From NCBI GenBank assembly GCA_002412775.1, contig DHVT01000011.1, positions 90,429 through 154,428 on the forward strand: DNA of 64,000 nucleotides, in the 5' to 3' direction. Source of the DNA: Firmicutes bacterium UBA5201. Lineage in GTDB: Bacteria > Bacillota > Clostridia > Peptostreptococcales > Acidaminobacteraceae. The notes under the pieces were generated by a model. It did not search any database. It was given only the letters and a program-made list of their open reading frames with translations, and was not told the origin of the DNA. The position numbers were made by a program, and so were the translations under genes. Below are positions 26,409 to 35,311 of the stretch, one piece after another; the stretch's first letter is position 1, and the number at the start of each line of letters is the position of its first letter.

Positions 26409-26411
26409 GTG

Positions 26412-28223
26412 TCAGCTGAACAGTTCTTCCAATTCCGTAATCAATTTGCCGACGTGATCGACCGCGATCAGGACCGGTTCGGGAGTACCCATGTCAATGT
26501 CGACCATCTTAAGCAGCTCAAGCGGTGATTTGGTACCGCCGGCTCTGAGCACATCCAACCATTTTTCAACAATGGGCTGTCCCTCTTTAAAAATACGTTT
26601 GGATACGGCTGTCGCGGCAGTCAAACCCGCAGAATAAGTGTATGGATACAGTCCCATATAATAGTGGGGTTGTCTCATCCAGGTCATTCCCGCGTGTTCA
26701 TCGATTTCCACTGAATCTCCCCAAAATGTTGTCAGGACATCGAGTTTTGTGGAACTGAGCATTTTTGCGGTAAGTGAAACACCGTTCTCGCTCATTTCAT
26801 AAATTCTTCTTTGAAATTCCGCTTCTAGAAGATGGGTCACAAAGTTATGATAATAGGTGCCCATGAGTTGAAGGATCACCCATCTCTTCATTCTTGGATC
26901 GTCCGTATTTCGCATGAGATGCTCTGCGAGGAGCATTTCATTGATGGTCGATGGTGCTTCGACGAAGTAAGTGGAAGGTCTTGTATCGAATATACGCTGA
27001 AACTTGTTGGCATTCGCAAAATGACCGGCGTGTCCAAGCTCATGTGCCAGAGTGAAAGCTGAACGCATATTGTCCTGGTAGGTGATCAATATAAAAGGAT
27101 GAGCACCATAAGGTGATGCGCAAAAGGCACCTGTGGATTTCCCGATGTTATCGGAAAAATCGATCCAACGCTCATCGAAAGCGCGTTTTATGATTGCTTT
27201 GTAATCGTCCCCTAAAACGGCCAGGGCATCCAAAATAGTCGATTGGATGGTCTCAATGTTTGCAGGTGGGTTGAAATCCACATCCAGTGGCGCCTTCAGA
27301 TCATAAAAGTGCATTTGTTCCAGTCCGAGTTGCTCTTTTTTGAGCAATGCGAATCTTCTCATGTGTGGTGCGAGTTCATTGTATATGACCTTGATTTGGT
27401 TTTCGTACATGTCGATTGAAACTTTGTGGGGTTCGAGCAACATTTCAGTCGCTGAAGCATAATGTCTGAGTCTGCTCGTGGCGATTTGTTTTCTGACCTC
27501 CGCCGCATAAACCGCCGCAAATGTGTTTTCATAATTTTTCAGTGTGTTGCAGAACGAGGTGTAGGCACTCTCTCTGATTGAACGGTCGCTGGAGAATTCG
27601 TACTTGCTTTCATAAAGAGCGAAAGAGTTGGGGTATGTCTTTCCACTTGAGTCAGTGAAGTCGGAGAAAGTCATATCGGCAGCTTTTCCAATGGAATAGA
27701 TTCTGTATGGGGCGCTGGTGATTTCTCCGAGTGAAGCCAATACTTTTTCTGACTCTGGAGACAACATATGCGATTTTTCCTTGTAGAGATCATCCAGGTA
27801 TAATTTAAAGGACTTGAGCTTCGGTTCATCATCAAATAACGCTCTGTATTCGGGTTCGTCAAGTGCTGTGATCTCTGAATTGATGAAAGTGATCTTGGCA
27901 AGAATTCCCGTAGAAAAAGTAGCGAATATCATGCTGTTTTCCTGGTTTTTTGTGTTTGTGCCATCTTCTGCCTGAAGAAGACTTGAGTATGTACCGAGTT
28001 GAACCATTTGAATATATGCCGTTTCAAGTAGTGACATGGCTTCAAAGAGGGTGTTTCCATTTTCGCAGAGTCTATCCTTGTATTTCAATAAATCATCAAA
28101 CAATGCTTCTGTGGTCTTGAGTTTATCAAGCCAAGCCTCTTCAGATGGAAAGAGCGCTGATAGGTCCCAAGTGCTTTCAACCGGAACCTCTGAACGGTGG
28201 AGTCTTTTTTCTGAATGATTCAT
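26412..28223 (-). CDS. pepF: Oligoendopeptidase F (M3 metallopeptidase)
   Basis: 603-aa cytoplasmic zinc peptidase of family M3B that trims oligopeptides. The zinc site HELGHAGH lies at about two thirds of the length (FTLAHELGHAGHFAN), with the third ligand Glu in APSTINEMLLAEHLM. The N-terminal helical domain starts WDLSALFPSEEAWLDKL, typical of PepF. Length is standard. Transcribed opposite to its neighbours, with a terminator shared with cheR and a divergent gap of 153 bases to the MerR regulator. Confidence 0.95.
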   Translation of the reverse strand: MNHSEKRLHRSEVPVESTWDLSALFPSEEAWLDKLKTTEALFDDLLKYKDRLCENGNTLFEAMSLLETAYIQMVQLGTYSSLLQAEDGTNTKNQENSMIFATFSTGILAKITFINSEITALDEPEYRALFDDEPKLKSFKLYLDDLYKEKSHMLSPESEKVLASLGEITSAPYRIYSIGKAADMTFSDFTDSSGKTYPNSFALYESKYEFSSDRSIRESAYTSFCNTLKNYENTFAAVYAAEVRKQIATSRLRHYASATEMLLEPHKVSIDMYENQIKVIYNELAPHMRRFALLKKEQLGLEQMHFYDLKAPLDVDFNPPANIETIQSTILDALAVLGDDYKAIIKRAFDERWIDFSDNIGKSTGAFCASPYGAHPFILITYQDNMRSAFTLAHELGHAGHFANANKFQRIFDTRPSTYFVEAPSTINEMLLAEHLMRNTDDPRMKRWVILQLMGTYYHNFVTHLLEAEFQRRIYEMSENGVSLTAKMLSSTKLDVLTTFWGDSVEIDEHAGMTWMRQPHYYMGLYPYTYSAGLTAATAVSKRIFKEGQPIVEKWLDVLRAGGTKSPLELLKMVDIDMGTPEPVLIAVDHVGKLITELEELFS

Positions 28224-28323
28224 AGTTATCCCCCTGTTGGTTGTTTATAGTATTTCGTGACACTTAATATTCATAAGTTTACCATATAAAAATTTTTTTA
28301 TAAATATTTTTTTGAAAATTCAT

Positions 28324-28354
28324 TTGACAGTGACGCAACGTCATAGTCTAGAAT
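28324..28354 (+). promoter_or_regulatory. MerR-type promoter with 19-base spacer and operator dyad
   Basis: TTGACA at 28324-28329 and TAGAAT at 28349-28354 are separated by 19 bases, the overlong spacer characteristic of MerR-family targets. Inside the spacer TGACG-CAA-CGTCA (28331-28343) is a perfect palindrome. It lies 22 bases upstream of the merR/tipA-like gene, so autoregulation is expected. Confidence 0.75.
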
Positions 28355-28376
28355 GTAGTTATCAGGAGGTTATCAA

Positions 28377-29135
28377 ATGGAATATACAATTCAAAAATTG
28401 GCACAACTTTCAGGGACGACCAAAAGAACATTGCGTTATTACGACGAGATCGGATTGTTGAAGCCACTTAGGATCAACAGCTCAGGATATCGTATATACG
28501 GTGCCGGTGAAGTGGACCGGTTACAGCAAATCATGTTTTTCAGGGCGATGGATGTCCATCTGGAAGAAATCAAACGTATATTGGATGAGCCAAAGTTCGA
28601 CGAAACAGAAGCGCTGAGGTCACATTTGGATGGTCTTCTGAACAAAAAAAATGAAATTGAAGTGATGATTCGCAATGTCAGAAAGACTATTGAAGTCAAG
28701 GAAGGGAGAGACACAATGACAGATCAGGAAAAATTTGAAGGACTAAAAAAAGAGATGCTCGATAAGAATGAGGCGGAATTCGGAAAGGAAATCAGACAAA
28801 AATACGGCAGTGATGCGGTAGAGAAATCCAACAAGAAATTTATGGCCATGTCAGCTGAGGAAAGCGAATATGTCGGTACGCTTGCAGGCGACTTGATTGA
28901 TCAATTGGTGAAAGCTGTAGAAGAAAATGCTGCGCCAGACAGTGCGATCGGCAAGGAAATTGCCGAAAAACATAAAAAATGGATCGGTTTTTACTGGGAT
29001 CAATATTCGGTGGAAGCCCACCTTGGAGTGGTTGAGATGTATGTGGCGGATGATAGGTTCAAAGCTTACTACGATCAACACAAGGCAGGGGCTGCACAGT
29101 TTCTCAGAGATGCTGTTGTGGCGTATCTCAAGTAA
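28377..29135 (+). CDS. MerR family regulator with TipAS ligand-binding domain
   Basis: 252 aa: MerR winged helix at 1-70 (IQKLAQLSGTTKRTLRYYDEIGLL, then GYRIYGAGEVDRLQQI), a coiled-coil dimerisation helix (75-110) and a C-terminal TipAS-like helical domain (about 130-250; KKWIGFYWDQYSVEAH and QFLRDAVVAYL). TipA proteins sense thiopeptide or other hydrophobic drugs and activate promoters with 19-base spacers; the gene's own promoter has that form. In this organism the ligand is unknown. A terminator follows the gene, so it is monocistronic. Confidence 0.92.
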   Translation: MEYTIQKLAQLSGTTKRTLRYYDEIGLLKPLRINSSGYRIYGAGEVDRLQQIMFFRAMDVHLEEIKRILDEPKFDETEALRSHLDGLLNKKNEIEVMIRNVRKTIEVKEGRDTMTDQEKFEGLKKEMLDKNEAEFGKEIRQKYGSDAVEKSNKKFMAMSAEESEYVGTLAGDLIDQLVKAVEENAAPDSAIGKEIAEKHKKWIGFYWDQYSVEAHLGVVEMYVADDRFKAYYDQHKAGAAQFLRDAVVAYLK

Positions 29136-29141
29136 AGAAAT

Positions 29142-29188
29142 GGAGGGGTGTTTCAATATAGGTCATATTGGGATGCCCCTCCTTTTTT
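29142..29188 (+). terminator. Terminator after the MerR gene
   Basis: GGAGGGG (29142-29148) pairs with CCCCTCC (29176-29182), with extended imperfect pairing through CAATAT/ATATTG, then T6. Confidence 0.88.
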
Positions 29189-29252
29189 CTGTCTTTATTG
29201 TATGCTTTTAATGTGTTAAAATTGAGACAACCCGAAGTAAGGAGGCTGTGCC

Positions 29253-31043
29253 ATGTTGGATCAGATAATCGTATTTTTGACCATTTTCATCACTTTGATT
29301 TTATTCGTCAAGAGTTCACTGCGGTTTGATTTGGTGGCGATGTTGTCTTTGCTTTTTCTCGTGTTGACGGGAATCGTTCCTGCGGAGAACGCCTTTGACG
29401 GATTCGCACACTCGGCTATTATCACTGTTGCCGCTGTTCTGGTCGTCAGCAGGGGACTCATAAATTCAGGTGCGTTGAACGATCTTGTGATCATCATCAA
29501 CAGAACCAGTAAAAACAATACGATGAGACTTTTGGGTCTCATGTTTCTCACGGCGGTTCTTTCGAGTTTCATGAATAATGTCGGTGCGCTTGCGCTTGTT
29601 ATGCCAATCGCCATAAAAATGGCCAAGGACAATAAGACATCATCTTCCTTATTTCTGATGCCTGTGGCCTTCTCATCCCTCTTGGGTGGCATGATCACCG
29701 AGATAGGAACACCTCCGAACCTCATCATATCCATGTACAGGGAGCAAGTGGGACTCGAGCCTTTCTCGTTTTTTGATTTTGCCCCTGTAGGTTTGACGAT
29801 CACTTTCATCGGACTCATTTACATCGGATTCATAGGATGGAGGTTCATCCCCCACAGAAAACCATACGAATCCGGTGAAATGCTTTTTAAAATAGAAGAT
29901 TATCTTTCTGAATTGATTGTGCCCGAAGGCAACAAACTCATCGGGAAAAGTCTTAGAGAGTTAAATATCGAGTATGGACTGGAATTCAACGTCCTCAACA
30001 TCATCAGGCAAAAGAACTATGTTTTGGCACCGGTCGCCTACGAGTATCTTCAAGCGGGGGATGTCCTTCTGGTAAAAACCGACCCGGAGGAACTGGTCGG
30101 TTTGTTGGAAAAATCAGGATTCATATTGGAAGGGGCGAAGCTGACCCATGATGAAACAGGTCAATTGCTCAATTCAGATGAATTCACTCTCGTTGAAACC
30201 GTGATCAGGGACGACTCCGTCCTGATCGGGAAGACGGCGATAGAAATGAGGCTCAGAAACAATTACAATATGAATCTTGTTGCTATTTCAAGGCATGGCG
30301 AATCTCTCTATTCAAGACTGGGGGAAGTTTCTTTCAAATCTGGAGACGTTCTGCTGATGTTGATTTCGAATTCAAGCATAACAGACACGCTTGACAGTTT
30401 GAGATGCCTACCGTTGGCTGAGAGGGGAATCTCTTTGGGTAAAATGGGCACTTCAGACAAGAAATGGCTCGCCATCTTTGTTTTTGGTGCCGGAATCGCA
30501 CTGACCACCATTGGATTGCTTCCGGTGCATATCGCGTTCACTTTGGTCGCAGTGATAATGGTCCTTACGGGTCTGGTGTCCACGAAAGAACTTTATGAGA
30601 CGATCGAATGGCCGATCATCATCATGTTGGGCGCCATGTTGCCCCTTGGAGAGGCACTTCAAAGTACTGGAGGGGCGGATACCATTGCGGGATTGATGCT
30701 TGGGATGACGGGTGTTTCCTCGCCAACGGTACTCATCATGATGCTAATGGGAGTGACCATGTTCCTGACCAATCTGATCAACAACTCTGCTGCGGCGGTT
30801 TTGATGGCTCCCATTGCGATCAGCATGGCCAATGTCATGGGCATTTCTGTGGATCCGGTGCTTATGGTGGTGGCCATAGGTGCGTCATCCGCATTTTTAA
30901 CGCCGATCGGTCATCAATCCAACACATTGATCATGGGACCAGGGGGGTATAAATTCGGAGATTATTGGTTGATGGGCCTACCACTCTCCATCATCATATT
31001 GTTGGTCGGCACACCTTTGATTCTATGGATTTGGCCGATTTGA
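29253..31043 (+). CDS. SLC13/DASS-type permease with two RCK_C (TrkA-C) domains
   Basis: 596-aa inner-membrane transporter. Membrane domain one (1-200) has EIGTPPNLIISMYR; two cytoplasmic RCK_C domains follow at about 215-290 and 305-380 (GKSLRELNIEYGLEF, GKTAIEMRLRNNYNM); membrane domain two (395-596) has the mirrored TPIGHQSNTLIMGPGGY. The layout is that of sodium/dicarboxylate or sulfate symporters of the SLC13 family with RCK_C insertion (SdcS/SAC1-like). Substrate, sulfate or a dicarboxylate, cannot be decided. It stands alone. Confidence 0.88.
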   Translation: MLDQIIVFLTIFITLILFVKSSLRFDLVAMLSLLFLVLTGIVPAENAFDGFAHSAIITVAAVLVVSRGLINSGALNDLVIIINRTSKNNTMRLLGLMFLTAVLSSFMNNVGALALVMPIAIKMAKDNKTSSSLFLMPVAFSSLLGGMITEIGTPPNLIISMYREQVGLEPFSFFDFAPVGLTITFIGLIYIGFIGWRFIPHRKPYESGEMLFKIEDYLSELIVPEGNKLIGKSLRELNIEYGLEFNVLNIIRQKNYVLAPVAYEYLQAGDVLLVKTDPEELVGLLEKSGFILEGAKLTHDETGQLLNSDEFTLVETVIRDDSVLIGKTAIEMRLRNNYNMNLVAISRHGESLYSRLGEVSFKSGDVLLMLISNSSITDTLDSLRCLPLAERGISLGKMGTSDKKWLAIFVFGAGIALTTIGLLPVHIAFTLVAVIMVLTGLVSTKELYETIEWPIIIMLGAMLPLGEALQSTGGADTIAGLMLGMTGVSSPTVLIMMLMGVTMFLTNLINNSAAAVLMAPIAISMANVMGISVDPVLMVVAIGASSAFLTPIGHQSNTLIMGPGGYKFGDYWLMGLPLSIIILLVGTPLILWIWPI

Positions 31044-31160
31044 AAAAAAATAATGGGAATAGGCAAAAAAAGTTGCATTTTACTCACAAATAGCATAAAG
31101 TAAGCATATATAGTGTTGTACAATAATAAAGTAGCAAAAAATATACTATATGGTGGGGAA

Positions 31161-32246
31161 ATGCAAAAAACGCAAATCAGTGGGGTGTCTCCCGGCTCAA
31201 TCATAGCTCAGGATGTGTATGGAACGGACGGTGTTTTGCTGATCAAAAAGGGCACACCATTCCGCGAACACTACACGCCAAGGTTCAAAGAGGCGGGCGT
31301 CCAGGAAATATCAATTGAAGAAAATGGCGAAATGTCAACGGATACGATAAATGCAATACGCAAGTCACTCAACATTCAAGATGTCATCCACGAAAAGACC
31401 CGATCACATGCGCATAACCAGATCAAAAAGACCATGATGAAATTCAAATCGGTCAGCCGCAGTGATATCCAAAAAATCGGTCAAATCGTCGAAGACATGA
31501 TAGAGCAACTCTTGGATCAGAAGGATTTTGTGTTTGCACTGTCTCAACTGCGCTCTGTGGACGACTATACGTATCAGCATTCTGTGAACGTAGGGGTTCT
31601 TGCGCTTATCATAGGCATAGACCTGATGCTGGACAAGGATCAACTCAGGCATTTGGGTACCGGAGCCATTTTGCACGACATAGGAAAGATTATGATTCCG
31701 GAGGATTTGATCAAAAAACCCTCCAAATTGACTATAGATGAATTCACTGAGGTAAAAAAACATACACTTTATGGTTATGAGATCTTGATGCAGACCAATA
31801 TAGCGGAGGAAGCTGCGCAGATTGCGCTGCATCATCATGAGAAATATGACGGAACAGGTTATTGTTGGGGACTCAGGAACACCAACATACCATTATTTGC
31901 CCGAATTGTGGCTGTGGCCGATGTTTATGACGCCATGTCGAACGACAGGGTCTACAAACGAAGGACGCTTCCTGACAAAGTATTCAGGGAAATAACACAT
32001 CTTGGCGACAAACATTTTGATGCCCATATCATGGAAACCTTTGCAAAACACATCAACATATATCCCACTGGCACGGGAATCGTCTTGAATTCAGGTCACC
32101 GTGGCATTGTGTTGCATCAGAACAAACTGTATCCTGAAAGTCCGATCGTCAGGGTTTTCACGCCAAAGGAACAGAACATCAAACGTCTTTACTTTGACGT
32201 CGATTTGTCAATCAACACGAAATGGTTCATCATCGAAACGTATTAG
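31161..32246 (+). CDS. HD-GYP domain protein with altered GYP motif
   Basis: 361 aa. The C-terminal domain has the HD-GYP phosphodiesterase framework: QHSVNVGVLALIIG, the metal pair ILHDIGKIMIPEDL, KKHTLYGYEILM, and HHEKYDGTGYCWGL. The last should read GYP in c-di-GMP phosphodiesterases but is GYC here. The N-terminal part (about 1-120) resembles the region usually found before HD-GYP (PGSIIAQDVYGTDGVLLIKKG). I place the start at ATG 31161 after GGTGGGGA; an upstream ATG at 31113 has no ribosome site. Likely degrades c-di-GMP or acts as a sensor. Confidence 0.87.
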   Translation: MQKTQISGVSPGSIIAQDVYGTDGVLLIKKGTPFREHYTPRFKEAGVQEISIEENGEMSTDTINAIRKSLNIQDVIHEKTRSHAHNQIKKTMMKFKSVSRSDIQKIGQIVEDMIEQLLDQKDFVFALSQLRSVDDYTYQHSVNVGVLALIIGIDLMLDKDQLRHLGTGAILHDIGKIMIPEDLIKKPSKLTIDEFTEVKKHTLYGYEILMQTNIAEEAAQIALHHHEKYDGTGYCWGLRNTNIPLFARIVAVADVYDAMSNDRVYKRRTLPDKVFREITHLGDKHFDAHIMETFAKHINIYPTGTGIVLNSGHRGIVLHQNKLYPESPIVRVFTPKEQNIKRLYFDVDLSINTKWFIIETY

Positions 32247-32346
32247 TTCATATTTTAACCCGTTATTAATGCTTTTCACGTTTTTTCTTAAGGGTTTAAT
32301 AAGAATTATGTTGTATCTTATAGAAAAGTAGTGAAGGGAGAACAAC

Positions 32347-33153
32347 ATGTGGTTACGATCGGATTTAAAATCGAGTGCTAAGAAATTTTTGAGCAAAAAT
32401 TATATCAAAGCTTTTTTCGTCAGTTTGATCATTATGATTGTAAGTGGTTCAAACGGTTCCAATTCTTCGTGGAAAGAAGAACGCAACGCCATGCTGGACG
32501 TGGATTTTTCGAATATGTCCGAGATGGGAAGAACGGTCACTGATGTTGTTCCATTCGGATTCATCTTCGGCCTCAGTTTCATAATTATGGTGGTACTCAT
32601 CATCGGATCCTTGGCTTTTAGGATATTCCTCGGATACCCTCTTGAAGTAGGCGGCAGAAAATTCTTCGTCAGAGGCGCGGAAGGCGAAGTTGAATTTTCC
32701 AACATCACCAGCACTTTCAATGGCGATCACTATTTTAAGATTGTGATGGCCATGCTGTACAAAGGCGTTATCAATTTTCTTTTTTATCTGCTATTATTTT
32801 TCCCGGGTGTGGTCAAGTCCTATGCCTATTCAATGGTGCCTTACATTTTGACGGACAATCCTGAAATCGGTCACGGACGTGCGCTTGAACTCAGCAATGA
32901 AATGACCAGGGGACACAAATGGGATATGTTTGTACTCGATTTGTCATTCATCGGTTGGTACTTTTTAGGTGCGCTTGCATTTGGAATAGGCACACTATTT
33001 GTGAATCCATATGTGGATTCGACAAAAGCCCAACTCTATCTGACGCTTAGAAAGATTGCAGTAGGCGCTCACATTTGCAGTTCAGATGAGTTGAATCTCG
33101 ATGTTCTCTCGGTGGAAGAAGTGGATGAGGATTGGTACAGATACGAATCATAG
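32347..33153 (+). CDS. DUF975 family membrane protein
   Basis: 268-aa integral membrane protein. The N-terminal LRSDLKSSAKKFLSKNY motif and later GVVKSYAYSMVPYILTDNPEIG, MTRGHKWDMFVLDLSFIGWY are typical of DUF975. About five hydrophobic segments. Function unknown for the family. It has an AAGGGAGAA ribosome site and is followed by a good terminator, so it is likely a single-gene transcript. Confidence 0.87.
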   Translation: MWLRSDLKSSAKKFLSKNYIKAFFVSLIIMIVSGSNGSNSSWKEERNAMLDVDFSNMSEMGRTVTDVVPFGFIFGLSFIIMVVLIIGSLAFRIFLGYPLEVGGRKFFVRGAEGEVEFSNITSTFNGDHYFKIVMAMLYKGVINFLFYLLLFFPGVVKSYAYSMVPYILTDNPEIGHGRALELSNEMTRGHKWDMFVLDLSFIGWYFLGALAFGIGTLFVNPYVDSTKAQLYLTLRKIAVGAHICSSDELNLDVLSVEEVDEDWYRYES

Positions 33154-33175
33154 GATCTGATATTATTTATGAATT

Positions 33176-33203
33176 AAGGTTGAGCTGAGGCTCAGCCTTT
33201 TTT
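33176..33203 (+). terminator. Terminator after the DUF975 gene
   Basis: AAGGTTGAGC-TGAG-GCTCAGCCTT stem-loop followed by T-run. Confidence 0.88.
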
Positions 33204-33250
33204 GTTGATTTAAAAGGGTGGATGCAATACAATGGACGTGGAGGTTTTTT

Positions 33251-33880
33251 ATGCTTGATATTTATATTGTAAGGCATGGACAGACTCAGTGGAATGTTGA
33301 GAAACGCCTGCAGGGGTGGTTGGATTCACCGCTTACCCTTGGGGGGGAGCGTAGTGCGCTTTTGCTTAGAGAAGAGATTGGCGCAATCGAGTTCGATCAG
33401 GTCTTTACTTCCCCAAGCGGTCGAGCCATCACCACTTTGAGTATTGCGATGCCTGAAGCCTTATATGTCGTCGACGACAGACTGAAAGAGATCTGTCTGG
33501 GTTCATGGCAAGGAAAGACACTTGAAACGATAGAAAAGGAGTTTCCTGAAGCCTATTATAATTATTTCTTTGAGCCAGGGAACTTCAGGCTTGCAGATGG
33601 GGAGGACTACTCGGATCTTCATGAACGCGTATCCGCTTTTGTGGGTGAGATCATAGAGAGATTTTACCATGAGACGGTCAACAAGAAAATACTGATCGTG
33701 ACACACGGCTTGACCCTTATGATGATGCAGCTTATTTTCAACAATGACGAGATTGCGAACATCGGGACCTATGCTCTATCTCAAAACGCGAAACCGGTGC
33801 ATTATCATTATGACGGTGAAAAATTCCACGCGATAATTGAAGTGAGTGCCCAGGAAGGGTATTTTTCAAAAAGCTTCTGA
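33251..33880 (+). CDS. Histidine phosphatase (phosphoglycerate mutase) family protein
   Basis: 209 aa. The catalytic RHG motif is in IYIVRHGQTQWNVEKRLQG at the N terminus; the second His is in ILIVTHGLTLMMMQ near residue 155, and EICLGSWQGKTLETIEKEFP carries the acid residue. This set fits small phosphatases or cobalamin/alpha-ribazole-type enzymes rather than glycolytic mutase. The start at 33251 follows a GGAGG site; an ORF start at 33218 lacks one. Confidence 0.87.
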   Translation: MLDIYIVRHGQTQWNVEKRLQGWLDSPLTLGGERSALLLREEIGAIEFDQVFTSPSGRAITTLSIAMPEALYVVDDRLKEICLGSWQGKTLETIEKEFPEAYYNYFFEPGNFRLADGEDYSDLHERVSAFVGEIIERFYHETVNKKILIVTHGLTLMMMQLIFNNDEIANIGTYALSQNAKPVHYHYDGEKFHAIIEVSAQEGYFSKSF

Positions 33881-33976
33881 ACGAAATAAAAGTAACTTTT
33901 TCATCGAATTGCTTAATTATAAAAAATGGATTTCTCGAAAATATTGTTTTCTGACATGTACAAGTTTGCTGGAGCT

Positions 33977-33985
33977 TGTTATAAT
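33977..33985 (+). promoter_or_regulatory. Extended -10 promoter for the aminotransferase gene
   Basis: TGTTATAAT (TG at 33977-33978, TATAAT at 33980-33985), 40 bases before the start codon; a weak TGTACA at 33957 would be the -35 box with a 17-base spacer. Confidence 0.45.
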
Positions 33986-34024
33986 GATGTCAATCAATGA
34001 TTATTTAGATTTGTGGAGGTAAAG

Positions 34025-35206
34025 ATGAAAGCGTTGTCTATAAAGAATTTAGGTATTTCTGAATCAATGACTTTGGCGATTTCTGCAAAAGCCAAGCAAT
34101 TGAAGGCCGAAGGTGCCAACATTATCAGTTTCGGAGCCGGTGAACCGGATTTCAACACTCCCGAGTATATCAGAACAGCAGCCATCAAACGCATCGAAAA
34201 GGGCGGCAATGGTTATACGGAAGCTTCTGGATTACCTGAGCTCAAAACAGCAATCTGCAATAAGCTCAGAGATGACAATGGACTCGAATATAAAAACAAC
34301 CAAATAGTGGTATCTTGTGGCGCGAAACATTCGCTTTTCAATGCGCTGCAGGCCATTTGCAATCCTGGTGACGAAGTCATAATCCCTTCACCATATTGGG
34401 TGAGCTATTATGAACTCACAAAACTGGCCGACGCTGAACCGGTTTTGGTGGAAGCATCATCGACCCAGGAGTTCAAGGTGAGCATCGAGCAACTTAAAAA
34501 TGCGATCACAGAGAAGACAAAAGCGATCATGATTAACAGTCCCAACAATCCCACAGGTGCCGTATATACTGCCGAGGAACTGAAGGCGATAGCGGAACTT
34601 TGTGAGGAGTACGATTTATACATCATCTCAGATGAGATCTACGAAAAACTCATTTACGGTGAGGAACATGTCAGTATCGCGAGGTTCGCATACGACCGCA
34701 CCATAGTCGTCAATGGACTCAGTAAGGCTTACGCGATGACCGGATGGAGAATCGGATATACCGCAAGCTCTGTGGAAATCGCAAATGTCATGAGCAACAT
34801 CCAATCCCATGCCACATCGAATCCCAACACGATTGCCCAATATGCGAGTATTGAAGCACTCAGTGGAGACGCCGCACCGATTGAGGAGATGAGACTCGCT
34901 TTTGACGAAAGAAGAAAATACATGGTGAAAACCATTCATGCAATTCCTCAAATCACCTGTGTTGAACCGAAAGGTGCATTTTATGTCATGATCGATGTCT
35001 CGGCTTTCTTTGGCAAGACAATAGGCGGAACGAAAATTGAGGGCTCCATTGATTTCGCTTCCGTATTGCTTGAGAAGGCAATGGTGTCGGTGATTCCGGG
35101 CATAGCATTCGGTGTGGATGATTATATCCGTTTATCTTATGCGACCAGCATGGCGAATATCGAAGAGGGACTGGCAAGAATCAATAAGTTCTGTGAAACT
35201 TACTAA
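34025..35206 (+). CDS. aspC: Pyridoxal-phosphate aminotransferase (aspartate aminotransferase type)
   Basis: 393-aa fold-type I class I aminotransferase. The PLP lysine is in NGLSKAYAMTGWRIGY (near residue 240); NSPNNPTGAVY and ISDEIYEKLIYG are typical, as is FGAGEPDFNTPEYI. The closest-looking group is aspartate aminotransferase AspB of Bacillus, but other 2-oxoacid preferences are possible. ATG 34025 follows GGAGGTAAAG; the ORF extends to 34013. It is followed by a perfect terminator and is monocistronic. Confidence 0.9.
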   Translation: MKALSIKNLGISESMTLAISAKAKQLKAEGANIISFGAGEPDFNTPEYIRTAAIKRIEKGGNGYTEASGLPELKTAICNKLRDDNGLEYKNNQIVVSCGAKHSLFNALQAICNPGDEVIIPSPYWVSYYELTKLADAEPVLVEASSTQEFKVSIEQLKNAITEKTKAIMINSPNNPTGAVYTAEELKAIAELCEEYDLYIISDEIYEKLIYGEEHVSIARFAYDRTIVVNGLSKAYAMTGWRIGYTASSVEIANVMSNIQSHATSNPNTIAQYASIEALSGDAAPIEEMRLAFDERRKYMVKTIHAIPQITCVEPKGAFYVMIDVSAFFGKTIGGTKIEGSIDFASVLLEKAMVSVIPGIAFGVDDYIRLSYATSMANIEEGLARINKFCETY

Positions 35207-35211
35207 AATAG

Positions 35212-35261
35212 AAACAATGATTGCACAATAACTATTTGTGTAATCATTGTTTTCTTTTTTT
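35212..35261 (+). terminator. Terminator after the aminotransferase gene
   Basis: AAACAATGATTGCACAA and TTGTGTAATCATTGTTT form a 17-bp stem with one mismatch, then a long T-rich tail. Confidence 0.9.
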
Positions 35262-35311
35262 ATGGGGAAAAATATGGTAGTATAATGTTATATTTGTAAG
35301 TGGGGAATCCG

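Noticed and set aside
30608..30952. 114-aa His/Asp-rich ORF within the SLC13 transporter gene
   Set aside because: Out-of-frame shadow of a membrane-protein coding region.
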